Positions 1-5,511 of a stretch of 5,924 nt of DNA are shown one piece after another. Every line of letters begins with the position of its first letter. Within the stretch, counting starts at the first letter, position 1. Source of the stretch: Ktedonobacter sp. (lineage in GTDB: Bacteria > Chloroflexota > Ktedonobacteria > Ktedonobacterales > Ktedonobacteraceae). Below the pieces are notes generated by a model. It ran no database searches. It saw only the letters and a list, made by a program, of their open reading frames with translations, and was not told where the DNA came from. The position numbers and the translations under genes were made by a program. The stretch lies in NCBI GenBank assembly GCA_003450555.1, contig DMFQ01000267.1:31597-37520 (forward strand), read 5' to 3'.

Positions 1-552
1 CTCGGTGATCAACTCACCGATCCAGACAAGAATCATCGTACCAGATGTCAACGCAAGTAGAATTGACAGGGTCTCCAACCAGTTGGGGCCGAAGAGGCCA
101 AAGGTATTTGGGTCAAGCACGCCTGCGCGAACAAAGATTGCCGTCTGACCCAGCGCCTGCAAGAAGGCCAGAGGAACGGCGATGATGCGGGTGATCTGGC
201 TAAAGCGCAAACGACCAGCCTCGCCCTGAGCCGACAAGTTCTGTAATGCAGGGATGATAGGCTGCAGCAATTGCATCACAATCGTAGCAGTGATATATGG
301 GTAGACTCCCAGCGCAACAACAGAGAATGTCTGCAAGGACCCACCTGAAAAGACATCCAACAGGCCCAGCAATTGACCCAGGTTTTTATCGCCACTCCCT
401 GCAAAGAGTTTTACCAGGTTAGCTTGTTCGGTTTGTGTCAAGGGTACAGTAATATGGGCGAGGATGCGGAAAATCAGTAACATCCCCAGTGTGAAAAGAA
501 TCTTATTGCGTAGATCGGGAACCGTCCAGATACTCCGCAGTCGTTCCCACAT
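1..552 (-). CDS. secY: SecY, protein translocase channel subunit (N-terminal part, cut by window edge)
   Basis: SecY is the channel of the SecYEG translocon in the cytoplasmic membrane, through which unfolded proteins are exported or inserted. The reading frame is open from the ATG at 552-550 to the left edge, giving 184 codons with no stop; full SecY is usually about 420-440 residues. Visible segments are TM1 (about residues 18-38), the plug and TM2 region with FSGGSLQTFS (68-77) and ALGVYPYITATIVMQLLQ (80-97), the cytoplasmic loop with QGEAGRLRFSQITR (109-122), TM3 (about 123-142) and TM4 with SGTMILVWIGELITE (170-184). These match conserved SecY blocks. The start is fixed by an AAAAGGAGG Shine-Dalgarno sequence at 558-566, five bases from the ATG. 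It follows rplO after 61 nt, the usual place for secY at the end of the spc cluster. Truncation is due to the window only. Confidence 0.97.
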   Translation of the reverse strand, partial: MWERLRSIWTVPDLRNKILFTLGMLLIFRILAHITVPLTQTEQANLVKLFAGSGDKNLGQLLGLLDVFSGGSLQTFSVVALGVYPYITATIVMQLLQPIIPALQNLSAQGEAGRLRFSQITRIIAVPLAFLQALGQTAIFVRAGVLDPNTFGLFGPNWLETLSILLALTSGTMILVWIGELITE

Positions 553-557
553 GAAAG

Positions 558-566
558 CCTCCTTTT
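558..566 (-). promoter_or_regulatory. Strong Shine-Dalgarno site of secY
   Basis: The minus strand reads AAAAGGAGG followed by CTTTC and the secY ATG, a near-perfect anti-16S match with 5-nt spacing. It suggests efficient independent initiation on secY rather than reliance on coupling from rplO, which ends 61 nt upstream. Confidence 0.85.
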
Positions 567-601
567 ATGAAGCAATGAGAACACACACGCAACCGATGAG
601 G

Positions 602-627
602 GCACCAGGAAGTTTATTTCCTGGTGC
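602..627 (-). promoter_or_regulatory. Perfect stem-loop enclosing the rplO stop codon
   Basis: Arms GCACCAGGAA (602-611 on the plus strand) and TTCCTGGTGC (618-627) are exact reverse complements, giving a 10-bp stem with a 6-nt loop. On the mRNA the loop reads AUAAAC and contains the UAA stop of rplO; the 5' arm encodes the last residues of L15 (Ser-Thr-Arg-Lys). The RNA after the stem begins CCUCAU and has no U-run, so it is not a canonical intrinsic terminator. It could be an RNA-processing or stability element, or a partial attenuator before secY. The inverted repeat is directly visible; its function is inferred. Confidence 0.6.
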
Positions 628-1156
628 TCTGCGCCTGGCCAGTCGGTGCTTTTGTGTCCTGATTTTTACTCCTCTTAGTCTTTTCATAGACTTTCGTCGG
701 AATAATCTCTACAGTACCGCCAGCCGCCTCGATCTTGGCACGTGCACCGGCGGAAACCTTGTGGACGCGTACCTTCAGAGCATGATTCACTTCACCGTTC
801 CCAAGCACTTTCACCAGACCTCGGCCCTGGGCGGGTGTTATCAATTTCTGCTCCACCAACTGTTCAGGTGATACCTGAGTAGCGGCATCAAACCGTGCGA
901 GATCAGTTAGATCGATGATTGCATAGTTTTTGCGGAAAGGCGTGTTGCTATTGCCCAGACCACGTACAAACGGTAAGCGTTTCACCAGACGAGTCTGACC
1001 ACCTTCAAATGCACGATGGATATGACCGCCTGTACGCGCCTTCTGGCCCTTTGTACCGCGTCCCGCCGTCTTGCCACGACCGGAGCCATGTCCTCGGCCT
1101 ACACGTCTTTCTACTTTGTGCGAACCAGGAGCTGGCCGCAAATCAGACAGTTTCAC
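614..1156 (-). CDS. rplO: 50S ribosomal protein L15 (uL15), with C-terminal tail
   Basis: L15 is a late-assembling protein of the large subunit that contacts 23S rRNA through a long Gly/Arg-rich N-terminal arm. The family start [14 protein letters not shown] is followed by the basic glycine-rich arm [23 protein letters not shown] (19-41), then [21 protein letters not shown] (48-68) and the C-terminal domain ending near VEIIP (149-153). At 180 residues it is longer than the usual 145-150; residues 154-180 form a basic, polar tail. The start codon is GTG at 1156-1154, supported by AGAGGAG upstream and by alignment of the N-terminus with the family. It overlaps the end of rpmD by 14 nt, which implies translational coupling. 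The stop codon lies in the loop of a perfect stem-loop. Confidence 0.97.
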   Translation of the reverse strand: MKLSDLRPAPGSHKVERRVGRGHGSGRGKTAGRGTKGQKARTGGHIHRAFEGGQTRLVKRLPFVRGLGNSNTPFRKNYAIIDLTDLARFDAATQVSPEQLVEQKLITPAQGRGLVKVLGNGEVNHALKVRVHKVSAGARAKIEAAGGTVEIIPTKVYEKTKRSKNQDTKAPTGQAQSTRK

Positions 1157-1337
1157 TGACAGTCTCCTCTACCTGCACGAGATGAATCACCTTCTGGATC
1201 ATGCCACGTATCGCAGGGGTATCCTGATGTTCAACCGTCTGCTGCAGCTTGTGAAATCCAAGTGCCTGGATTGTCGCTTTTTGATCCTTGGGATAACCAA
1301 TTGAACTCTTAATATATTTAACACGCAGTGTTGCCAT
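1143..1337 (-). CDS. rpmD: 50S ribosomal protein L30 (uL30)
   Basis: L30 is a small single-domain protein on the large subunit surface. The 64 residues show the full bacterial family pattern: [20 protein letters not shown] (4-23), then [21 protein letters not shown] (25-45) and a closing [13 protein letters not shown] (46-58). Length is close to the usual 58-62, with only a short VSETV-type end. AGGAG at 1348-1352 lies about 10 nt before the ATG. It follows rpsE after 24 nt and overlaps rplO by 14 nt, as expected in the rpsE-rpmD-rplO block. L30 is absent from some bacterial lineages but is clearly present here. Confidence 0.96.
   Translation of the reverse strand: MATLRVKYIKSSIGYPKDQKATIQALGFHKLQQTVEHQDTPAIRGMIQKVIHLVQVEETVSETV
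1164..1170 (-). promoter_or_regulatory. Shine-Dalgarno site that fixes the GTG start of rplO
   Basis: AGAGGAG on the minus strand lies 7 nt before the GTG at 1156-1154 and inside the last codons of rpmD. No better start is nearby and the resulting N-terminus matches L15 exactly, so the GTG is chosen with confidence. Ribosomes finishing rpmD at its TGA (1145-1143) can reinitiate here. Confidence 0.8.
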
Positions 1338-1361
1338 TTTTACTTTACTCCTATTGGGCGG

Positions 1362-2117
1362 TTATCTGCGGCGGTCACCACCGCTGCCACCACCACGTCG
1401 GTCACCTGCGCCGCCACCACGTCGGTCGCCACCAGCCCCACCACGTCGGTCACCTGCGCCACGGCCACCACCGCTGCCACCACCACGACGATCGCCGCTA
1501 CGCTGGTCACCGCCACGACGGTCACGATCGCGCGCTTCCTCTTCACGGGCAGCGCGAGCAGCAGCGGCCTGTTCAGCCGCGTAAGCATTCGCGGTAGCAA
1601 TCTGTTCAGCACGTTTCTTGCCTACAACCTCGGCAACAGTCTTGCCGCGGCGTGCTGCCTCTTCTTCGGGAGAGCGTAGTTCCCGCAGGGCCTTCAAACA
1701 GGCATGGACGGTGTTCGACTTATTGGTACTGCCAAGCGTCTTAGTCAAGATATCGCGCACGCCCGCCGATTCCATAACAGCGCGTACCGCTCCACCAGCA
1801 ATAACCCCTGTACCAGGGGCAGCAGGCTTGAGCATGACTTCTGAGGCGCCAAAGCGCGTCGTCACCATGAAAGGAATGGTTGTCCCGAAAAGAGGCACCT
1901 GCATCAGGTTCTTCTTGGCGTCTTCCACACCCTTACGAATAGCTTCTGTATACTCGCTGGCCTTTCCGAGGCCGCAGCCAACATAGCCGTTGTGATCGCC
2001 AACCACCACCAGTGCCCGAATACTAAAGCGTCGGCCACCTTTGACCACCTTGGAGACGCGGCTCACTTGAACGACCGTTTCTTCCAGGTTTAGTTTTGTA
2101 GCATCTATTCTTGCCAT
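1362..2117 (-). CDS. rpsE: 30S ribosomal protein S5 (uS5) with Arg-Gly-rich C-terminal extension
   Basis: S5 sits at the mRNA entry side of the small subunit and contributes to decoding accuracy and helicase activity. The double-stranded-RNA-binding-like N-terminal domain is visible as [21 protein letters not shown] (15-35) and [19 protein letters not shown] (37-55). The C-terminal domain includes [27 protein letters not shown] (97-123) and [16 protein letters not shown] (129-144). The conserved core ends near residue 167. The usual length is about 165-175, but this protein has 251 residues: an Ala/Glu/Arg-rich, probably helical linker (168-196) and a Gly/Arg/Asp tail (197-251) with DRRGG at 199, 209, 223, 231 and 239. 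The ATG has GAGGAG 4 nt upstream. The frame is continuous through core and tail, so the tail is a genuine part of the gene unless there is an assembly error in the repeats. Confidence 0.97.
   Translation of the reverse strand: MARIDATKLNLEETVVQVSRVSKVVKGGRRFSIRALVVVGDHNGYVGCGLGKASEYTEAIRKGVEDAKKNLMQVPLFGTTIPFMVTTRFGASEVMLKPAAPGTGVIAGGAVRAVMESAGVRDILTKTLGSTNKSNTVHACLKALRELRSPEEEAARRGKTVAEVVGKKRAEQIATANAYAAEQAAAARAAREEEARDRDRRGGDQRSGDRRGGGSGGGRGAGDRRGGAGGDRRGGGAGDRRGGGSGGDRRR
1365..1529 (-). repeat. Degenerate in-frame repeats encoding the S5 Arg-Gly tail
   Basis: This GC-rich tract encodes the DRRGG-rich tail of S5. Exact long matches occur inside it: CACCACGTCGGTCACC starts at 1391 and again at 1439 (48-nt offset), and CACCACCGCTGCCACC starts at 1376 and 1466 (90-nt offset), read on the plus strand. 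All offsets are multiples of three. Such tracts expand and contract by slippage while keeping frame, so tail length probably varies among relatives. On the plus strand it produces His-rich and Pro-rich open frames that are only shadows. Confidence 0.8.
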
Positions 2118-2133
2118 CTTACTCCTCGCGGCC

Positions 2134-2793
2134 CTAGAATTCCAGGCCTACTTCACGAGCGCCTTCTGCAAGTGCAGCCACTCGTCCGTGATAGGCGTAG
2201 CCTCCCCGATCAAAGACAACACGACTGACGCCCTTCTCTTTCGCGCGCTGGGCAACAAGTTTGCCCACCTCGCGAGCGGTCGCTACTTTTCGATTACGTG
2301 CAATCGGGGCGAGCGCCTCAACGGGCGTCTTCGCTGCACTTTTTTGCGCGGCAGGAAGCAGGGTCTTGACCTGTGTGAAAGACTTGCCTCCCTTACCAGA
2401 AGAACTACCCTTCTGGGGCTGTCCACCTTTGCCTGGAGCTTTCTGTGCTGGCTTCTCGGCCCTGGCTCCTTTGCCCTTCGTAGGGGCTACTTCGGCAGCC
2501 ATCTCCACCTGTGCTTCGCGCGCCTCTTCCTCTTTTGATTGCTGGGTAGACGGAGGTGGAGCGGGTTTAAAGTCACGCAGGTTTTCATCGATCGATGAAG
2601 CTGCTGCCAGTGTCACACCACTCGTATCATCAATTACTTGCGCATAGATATGTTGTCCGCTGCGGAATATGCACAACCTTGGACGCTCTGCTGAGCCTTC
2701 CAAATGATTTCGCATACGCTGGTGCCGCCGCAGCCGCGCCTTATTCGCGTTGAATTTTTTAATCATATTGCTGTGTTCTTTCAATATCTGCAT
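2134..2793 (-). CDS. rplR: 50S ribosomal protein L18 (uL18) with large internal low-complexity insert
   Basis: L18 binds 5S rRNA, with L5, in the central protuberance of the large subunit. The family pattern is split into two blocks. The N-terminal block has the Arg-rich 5S-binding arm [19 protein letters not shown] (15-33) and [20 protein letters not shown] (38-57). The C-terminal block is [20 protein letters not shown] (169-188), then [23 protein letters not shown] (192-214) and the GLEF end. Between them, residues about 75-168 are a Lys/Ala/Gly/Pro/Gln-rich stretch not found in ordinary L18, making 219 residues against the usual 110-125. The frame is unbroken. The start is uncertain: ATG 2793-2791 gives the longest form, but the internal ATG at 2766-2764 gives [11 protein letters not shown], which matches the normal family N-terminus. 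Neither has a clear Shine-Dalgarno sequence. Confidence 0.95.
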   Translation of the reverse strand: MQILKEHSNMIKKFNANKARLRRHQRMRNHLEGSAERPRLCIFRSGQHIYAQVIDDTSGVTLAAASSIDENLRDFKPAPPPSTQQSKEEEAREAQVEMAAEVAPTKGKGARAEKPAQKAPGKGGQPQKGSSSGKGGKSFTQVKTLLPAAQKSAAKTPVEALAPIARNRKVATAREVGKLVAQRAKEKGVSRVVFDRGGYAYHGRVAALAEGAREVGLEF

Positions 2794-2847
2794 GAGCTGG
2801 TGCGTTTTCTGAGATACGTGGTCGGCACTACGTGTCTCTATTTACAT
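2794..2847 (-). other. rplF-rplR spacer lacking a ribosome-binding site
   Basis: These 54 nt hold no GGAG, GAGG or AGGA sequence near the rplR start; the bases just before the ATG at 2793 read CGCACCAGCTC. The internal ATG at 2766 is preceded by GAACACAGCAAT, also without a Shine-Dalgarno core. No hairpin or promoter is obvious. This is unlike nearly all other junctions in the window, where a purine-rich site is plain. Confidence 0.5.
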
Positions 2848-3438
2848 TCAGCTTTGCGTTCCTATTTCTTTTTGCCGCCGACTTTTGCCGGCTTTACCGG
2901 CTTTACGGCGAATTGCCTCTCCGGTGTAGCGAATACCTTTGCCTTTATAAGGCTCCGGCTTGCGGATACGGCGGATGTTCGCGGCGACCTCGCCTACCAA
3001 CTGCTTGTCAATGCCGCTGACACTGACCTTTGTCGCCTTGGTGGCGGGATCAACTCCATCAACGGTAAGGGAGATACCCTGCGGGGGCTGTACCTCGACA
3101 GGGTGGGAATAACCCACCTGGATAACCAGGTTCTCGCCAACTTTCGCGGCGCGGTACCCAACACCGTGAATTTCTAATTGCTTTGTATACCCATTCGTTA
3201 CTCCGACCACCATATTGTTGACCAGAGTGCGATAGAGACCGTGTTTCGCCTTGTGCTCCTTGCTATCCGATGGGCGGCTAACGCTCAACGTGCCGTCCTC
3301 AAGCTTCAGAGACAGTACAGGATCAATCTGATACGATAGCTCGCCCTTTGGCCCTTTCACGGTCACGAGATTGCCATCGCTCCAGCTCACCTGCACTTTT
3401 GGCGGCACGGGAATTGGAGCTCGTCCAATACGAGACAT
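2848..3438 (-). CDS. rplF: 50S ribosomal protein L6 (uL6)
   Basis: L6 lies near the factor-binding region at the base of the L7/L12 stalk and stabilises 23S rRNA there. It is two repeated alpha-beta domains. The start [12 protein letters not shown] and [12 protein letters not shown] (25-36) are the family N-terminus; [31 protein letters not shown] (67-97) covers the domain junction; [30 protein letters not shown] (142-171) and [10 protein letters not shown] (173-182) are the conserved C-terminal rRNA-binding block. The length of 196 exceeds the usual 177-180 by a short basic and polar tail (183-196). The ATG lies 15 nt after the rpsH stop; the Shine-Dalgarno sequence is modest, AGG at 3445-3447 within AAAGGCAGG. 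The next gene, rplR, starts 54 nt later. Confidence 0.97.
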   Translation of the reverse strand: MSRIGRAPIPVPPKVQVSWSDGNLVTVKGPKGELSYQIDPVLSLKLEDGTLSVSRPSDSKEHKAKHGLYRTLVNNMVVGVTNGYTKQLEIHGVGYRAAKVGENLVIQVGYSHPVEVQPPQGISLTVDGVDPATKATKVSVSGIDKQLVGEVAANIRRIRKPEPYKGKGIRYTGEAIRRKAGKAGKSRRQKEIGTQS

Positions 3439-3453
3439 ACGAAACCTGCCTTT

Positions 3454-3849
3454 CTACCAAACGTAGCAGATGACTTCGCCACCCAGGCCCTGTTGATAGG
3501 CGCGATGGCCCGTCATTAAACCCTGCGGCGTCGAAAGAATGGCCACTCCCAGTCCACCGCGGACACGAGGGATGGTAGCCTTTTTTGTATAGACGCGAAG
3601 TCCTGGTTTGCTGACGCGCTTCAGTTGTGTCAAGACCGGTGTTTTATCAACGTAGCGCAGCGTCACACGGATGGTCCCCTGTGGGTTATCCTTCAGGATC
3701 TCGATATCCTTAATGTAGCCTTCTTCTTTCAGCACACGCGCAATAGCCAGCTTCATTTTCGATGCCGGTATCAGTACGCGAGTATGCCGTGCTGCGGCCG
3801 CATTACGGATGCGCGTTAGCATATCCGCAACGGGATCAGTCATATTCAT
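3454..3849 (-). CDS. rpsH: 30S ribosomal protein S8 (uS8)
   Basis: S8 is a primary 16S rRNA-binding protein of the small subunit (helix 21 in the central domain) and, in E. coli, the translational repressor of the spc operon. The length of 131 is normal. The N-terminal domain reads [19 protein letters not shown] (4-22) with [20 protein letters not shown] (27-46); the C-terminal rRNA-binding signature is [20 protein letters not shown] (95-114) followed by GGEVICYVW at the end. ATG 3849 is chosen over the ATG two codons later because GGAGGA at 3855-3860 is 5 nt from the first. It lies 99 nt after rpsN, the longest gap in the window. Whether S8 regulates this operon here cannot be told from the sequence. 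Confidence 0.97.
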   Translation of the reverse strand: MNMTDPVADMLTRIRNAAAARHTRVLIPASKMKLAIARVLKEEGYIKDIEILKDNPQGTIRVTLRYVDKTPVLTQLKRVSKPGLRVYTKKATIPRVRGGLGVAILSTPQGLMTGHRAYQQGLGGEVICYVW

Positions 3850-3948
3850 GGAAATCCTCCATAATCACGAAGAACAGGAAACGTGAGTGCTCGCGATCAT
3901 TCATACTACTTGACGCTTCCGTCCTTACTCCCTTACACATATTCGCGA
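3850..3948 (-). other. 99-nt rpsN-rpsH spacer with a 22-codon overlapping ORF
   Basis: This is the longest non-coding gap. It contains the rpsH Shine-Dalgarno site (GGAGGA, 3855-3860). An ATG at 3904-3902 opens a frame ([20 protein letters not shown] then Tyr-Asp) that stops at TGA 3838-3836, 11 nt inside rpsH in another frame. Upstream of it lie GGAAG (about 11 nt away) and a more distant GGGAG, so initiation support is weak. No convincing -35/-10 pair is seen on the minus strand, and no stem longer than about 5 bp. The ORF could be a leader peptide coupled to rpsH, but it is short enough to occur by chance. Confidence 0.3.
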
Positions 3949-4134
3949 CTACCAGCTCGACTTGGTCACACCGGGTAGCTCACCGCGTAACGCACGTTCG
4001 CGGAAGCAAATGCGACACAGACCGAATTTGCGAATGTAAGCACGAGGCCGCCCGCAGATGTTGCAGCGGTTATGCTGCTGCACCTTAAAGCGGGGCTTGC
4101 GCTTCGACTTCACAATCATTGAGGTTTTTGCCAT
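3949..4134 (-). CDS. rpsN: 30S ribosomal protein S14, short zinc-binding type (uS14, type Z)
   Basis: S14 is in the head of the small subunit, close to S3, S10 and S19. This is the short 61-residue form with a zinc ribbon: C24-x2-C27 in NRCNICGRP and C40-x2-C43 in [10 protein letters not shown]. These four cysteines are the usual zinc ligands of the C+ form, in contrast to the approximately 100-residue zinc-free form of E. coli. The basic N-terminus ([15 protein letters not shown]) and the end [13 protein letters not shown] are family-typical. The ATG is 15 nt after the rplE stop, with GGAGGG at 4140-4145 five bases upstream. The gene position between rplE and rpsH is canonical. Zinc dependence is inferred from the cysteines. 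Confidence 0.97.
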   Translation of the reverse strand: MAKTSMIVKSKRKPRFKVQQHNRCNICGRPRAYIRKFGLCRICFRERALRGELPGVTKSSW

Positions 4135-4149
4135 TTTCGCCCTCCAGCG

Positions 4150-4692
4150 TTATTTCTTAAAGGGCATGCCCATCAATTTGAGCAGCCGTCGCCCCTCTTC
4201 GTCGGTGCGAGCAGTCGTTACAATGCTCACTTCCATACCACGCACCTTATCGACCTTATCGTAGTCGATCTCGGGAAAGACCAGTTGTTCTCGCAAGCCC
4301 AACGTATAGTTGCCGCGCCCATCGAACGCTTCAGGGGAAACACCCTGGAAGTCTCGCAAGCGGGGCAGCGCTACATTGACCAGTTTGTCGAGGAACTGGT
4401 ACATGTGGTCACCGCGCAGCGTTACCATGCAGCCGATCTGCATGCCTTCACGCAGCTTGAATGCGGCTACTGAACGCTTGGCGCGCGTAATCACCGGACG
4501 CTGTCCGGTAATTGCGGCCAGGTCGGAAACAGCAGCATCCATGGCCTTGGCATTCTGGATGACCTCACCCATCCCAATATTGACGACCACTTTATGGACG
4601 CCTGGAACCTGCATTGGATTTTTGTAGTTAAACTCCTTCCGCAGGGCTGGCACAACCTCTTGTTGATATTTTTCTTTCAACCTTGATGCCAT
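4150..4692 (-). CDS. rplE: 50S ribosomal protein L5 (uL5)
   Basis: L5 binds 5S rRNA together with L18 in the central protuberance and touches P-site tRNA and the small-subunit head. At 180 residues it has the usual length, with no extension. Family blocks are [20 protein letters not shown] (23-42), [34 protein letters not shown] (61-94), [21 protein letters not shown] (97-117) and the C-terminal [20 protein letters not shown] (123-142) with [16 protein letters not shown] (163-178). The ATG is only 5 nt after the rplX stop. The Shine-Dalgarno GAGGAG (4705-4710) lies inside the end of rplX, 12 nt from the start, which is rather long spacing and suggests coupling to rplX. In E. coli the S8 repressor site is at this gene's start; I cannot confirm such a structure here. 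Confidence 0.98.
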   Translation of the reverse strand: MASRLKEKYQQEVVPALRKEFNYKNPMQVPGVHKVVVNIGMGEVIQNAKAMDAAVSDLAAITGQRPVITRAKRSVAAFKLREGMQIGCMVTLRGDHMYQFLDKLVNVALPRLRDFQGVSPEAFDGRGNYTLGLREQLVFPEIDYDKVDKVRGMEVSIVTTARTDEEGRRLLKLMGMPFKK

Positions 4693-4697
4693 AATGT

Positions 4698-5087
4698 CTA
4701 ACTACTCCTCATCCGGTCTTCGATGACCTTTTGACACTTCTTGCACACACGAACGGGACGTATTTTTTGATCGGATCCCATTGGGCGGCGATCATATCCT
4801 ACGCGTGTAGGTTCGCCGCACTCGGTGCAAATCAGCATCGTATTCGAGACCTGGATCGGCATTGCCTTCTCGATAACGCCTCCCTGACGGGTCTGGCCTT
4901 GCGGACGCACGTGCTTCTTGACAATATTGAGTCCTTCAACAATGACCTTATTGTCCTGTGGCATGGCCCGCGAAACCGTTCCTTGCTTCCCCTTATCCTT
5001 GCCTGTAATGATCAAAACGGTATCACCCTTCTTGATCTTCATCTTGGCGAGGTGAAGAGGCTTTTTCTCTTTTTGTTTTGTTGCCAT
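4698..5087 (-). CDS. rplX: 50S ribosomal protein L24 (uL24), four-cysteine form
   Basis: L24 is an assembly initiator of the large subunit and lies near the polypeptide exit tunnel. The KOW motif is [21 protein letters not shown] (18-38). It is followed by [15 protein letters not shown] (48-62) and the family segment [17 protein letters not shown] (69-85). The C-terminal part carries C87-x2-C90 ([13 protein letters not shown]) and C115-x2-C118 ([10 protein letters not shown]), a likely zinc ribbon, where many L24 proteins lack cysteines. The 129 residues include a 15-residue lysine-rich N-terminal extension before the usual start MKIKKGD. The longer start is preferred because GAGGAAG lies just upstream of ATG 5087, while the internal ATG at 5042 has no such site. 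It lies 43 nt after rplN and 5 nt before rplE. Confidence 0.97.
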   Translation of the reverse strand: MATKQKEKKPLHLAKMKIKKGDTVLIITGKDKGKQGTVSRAMPQDNKVIVEGLNIVKKHVRPQGQTRQGGVIEKAMPIQVSNTMLICTECGEPTRVGYDRRPMGSDQKIRPVRVCKKCQKVIEDRMRSS

Positions 5088-5130
5088 CTACTTCCTCTCA
5101 CTCTCCTGAGCCGAAAAGGACACTTCCTCG

Positions 5131-5499
5131 TTAAAGCACCTCAGGCGCAAGCGAAATGATCTTCATAAAGTTTCGTTCGCGTAATTCGCGGGCCACCGGG
5201 CCAAAGATACGTGTACCGCGCGGATTATTTCCAGCGGCAATAATCACAGCGGCGTTCTCATCGAAACGGATATGCGAGCCATCAGGGCGCACATACTCTT
5301 TCGATACGCGTACTATCACAGCATTCACAACCTCGCCCTTTTTGACCTGACCATTGGGCGCGGCCTGCTTGACGGAAGCTTTGATCACATCGCCAACCTC
5401 AGCGTAGCGCTTAGCAGAGCCGCTGAGGACGCGAATACACATAATCTCTTTTGCGCCAGTATTATCGGCGACTTTCAAGCGTGTTTGTGGCTGAATCAT
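5131..5499 (-). CDS. rplN: 50S ribosomal protein L14 (uL14)
   Basis: L14 is one of the most conserved large-subunit proteins. It forms an inter-subunit bridge with 16S rRNA and is the docking site of the silencing factor RsfS in many bacteria. The 122 residues equal the standard length. It starts [20 protein letters not shown] and carries [24 protein letters not shown] (35-58), [18 protein letters not shown] (70-87) and the conserved close [20 protein letters not shown] (94-113) with SLAPEVL at the end. AAGGAG (5508-5513) overlaps the rpsQ stop codon and is 8 nt from the ATG, so translation is probably coupled to rpsQ. Nothing is unusual in this gene. Confidence 0.98.
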   Translation of the reverse strand: MIQPQTRLKVADNTGAKEIMCIRVLSGSAKRYAEVGDVIKASVKQAAPNGQVKKGEVVNAVIVRVSKEYVRPDGSHIRFDENAAVIIAAGNNPRGTRIFGPVARELRERNFMKIISLAPEVL

Positions 5500-5511
5500 C
5501 CCAGCGTCTCC

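Noticed and set aside
602..627. Stem-loop as a Rho-independent terminator ending the ribosomal part of the operon
   Set aside because: The stem is strong but is followed by CCUCAU rather than a U-run, and the rplO stop codon sits in the loop; kept as a structural element only.
464..871. Plus-strand 135-codon open frame
   Set aside because: It lies antisense to the secY start and the end of rplO, both firmly identified; the product has no recognisable features.
1328..1597. Plus-strand His-rich and Pro/Arg-rich open frames across 1328-1597
   Set aside because: They are antisense readings of the Gly/Arg codon repeats of the S5 tail. They have no ribosome-binding site and no family resemblance, and the minus-strand frame is clearly rpsE.
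2290..2571. L18 insert as an intein, intron or mobile insertion
   Set aside because: No intein splice-site residues, no intron features, no terminal repeats or target duplication are visible; the composition is low complexity and the frame continuous.
2704..3177. Plus-strand 157-codon open frame
   Set aside because: Antisense to rplF and the rplR N-terminus; a shadow of conserved coding sequence.
3910..3938. Plus-strand TTGACG with a 17-nt spacer to TTACAC, promoter-like
   Set aside because: The -10 match is poor and it would transcribe only antisense to rpsN and rplE; probably chance.
4731..5159. Plus-strand 142-codon open frame with hydrophobic stretches
   Set aside because: Antisense to rplX, whose KOW motif and cysteine pairs are clear; the hydrophobicity comes from reverse reading of Lys/Glu codons.
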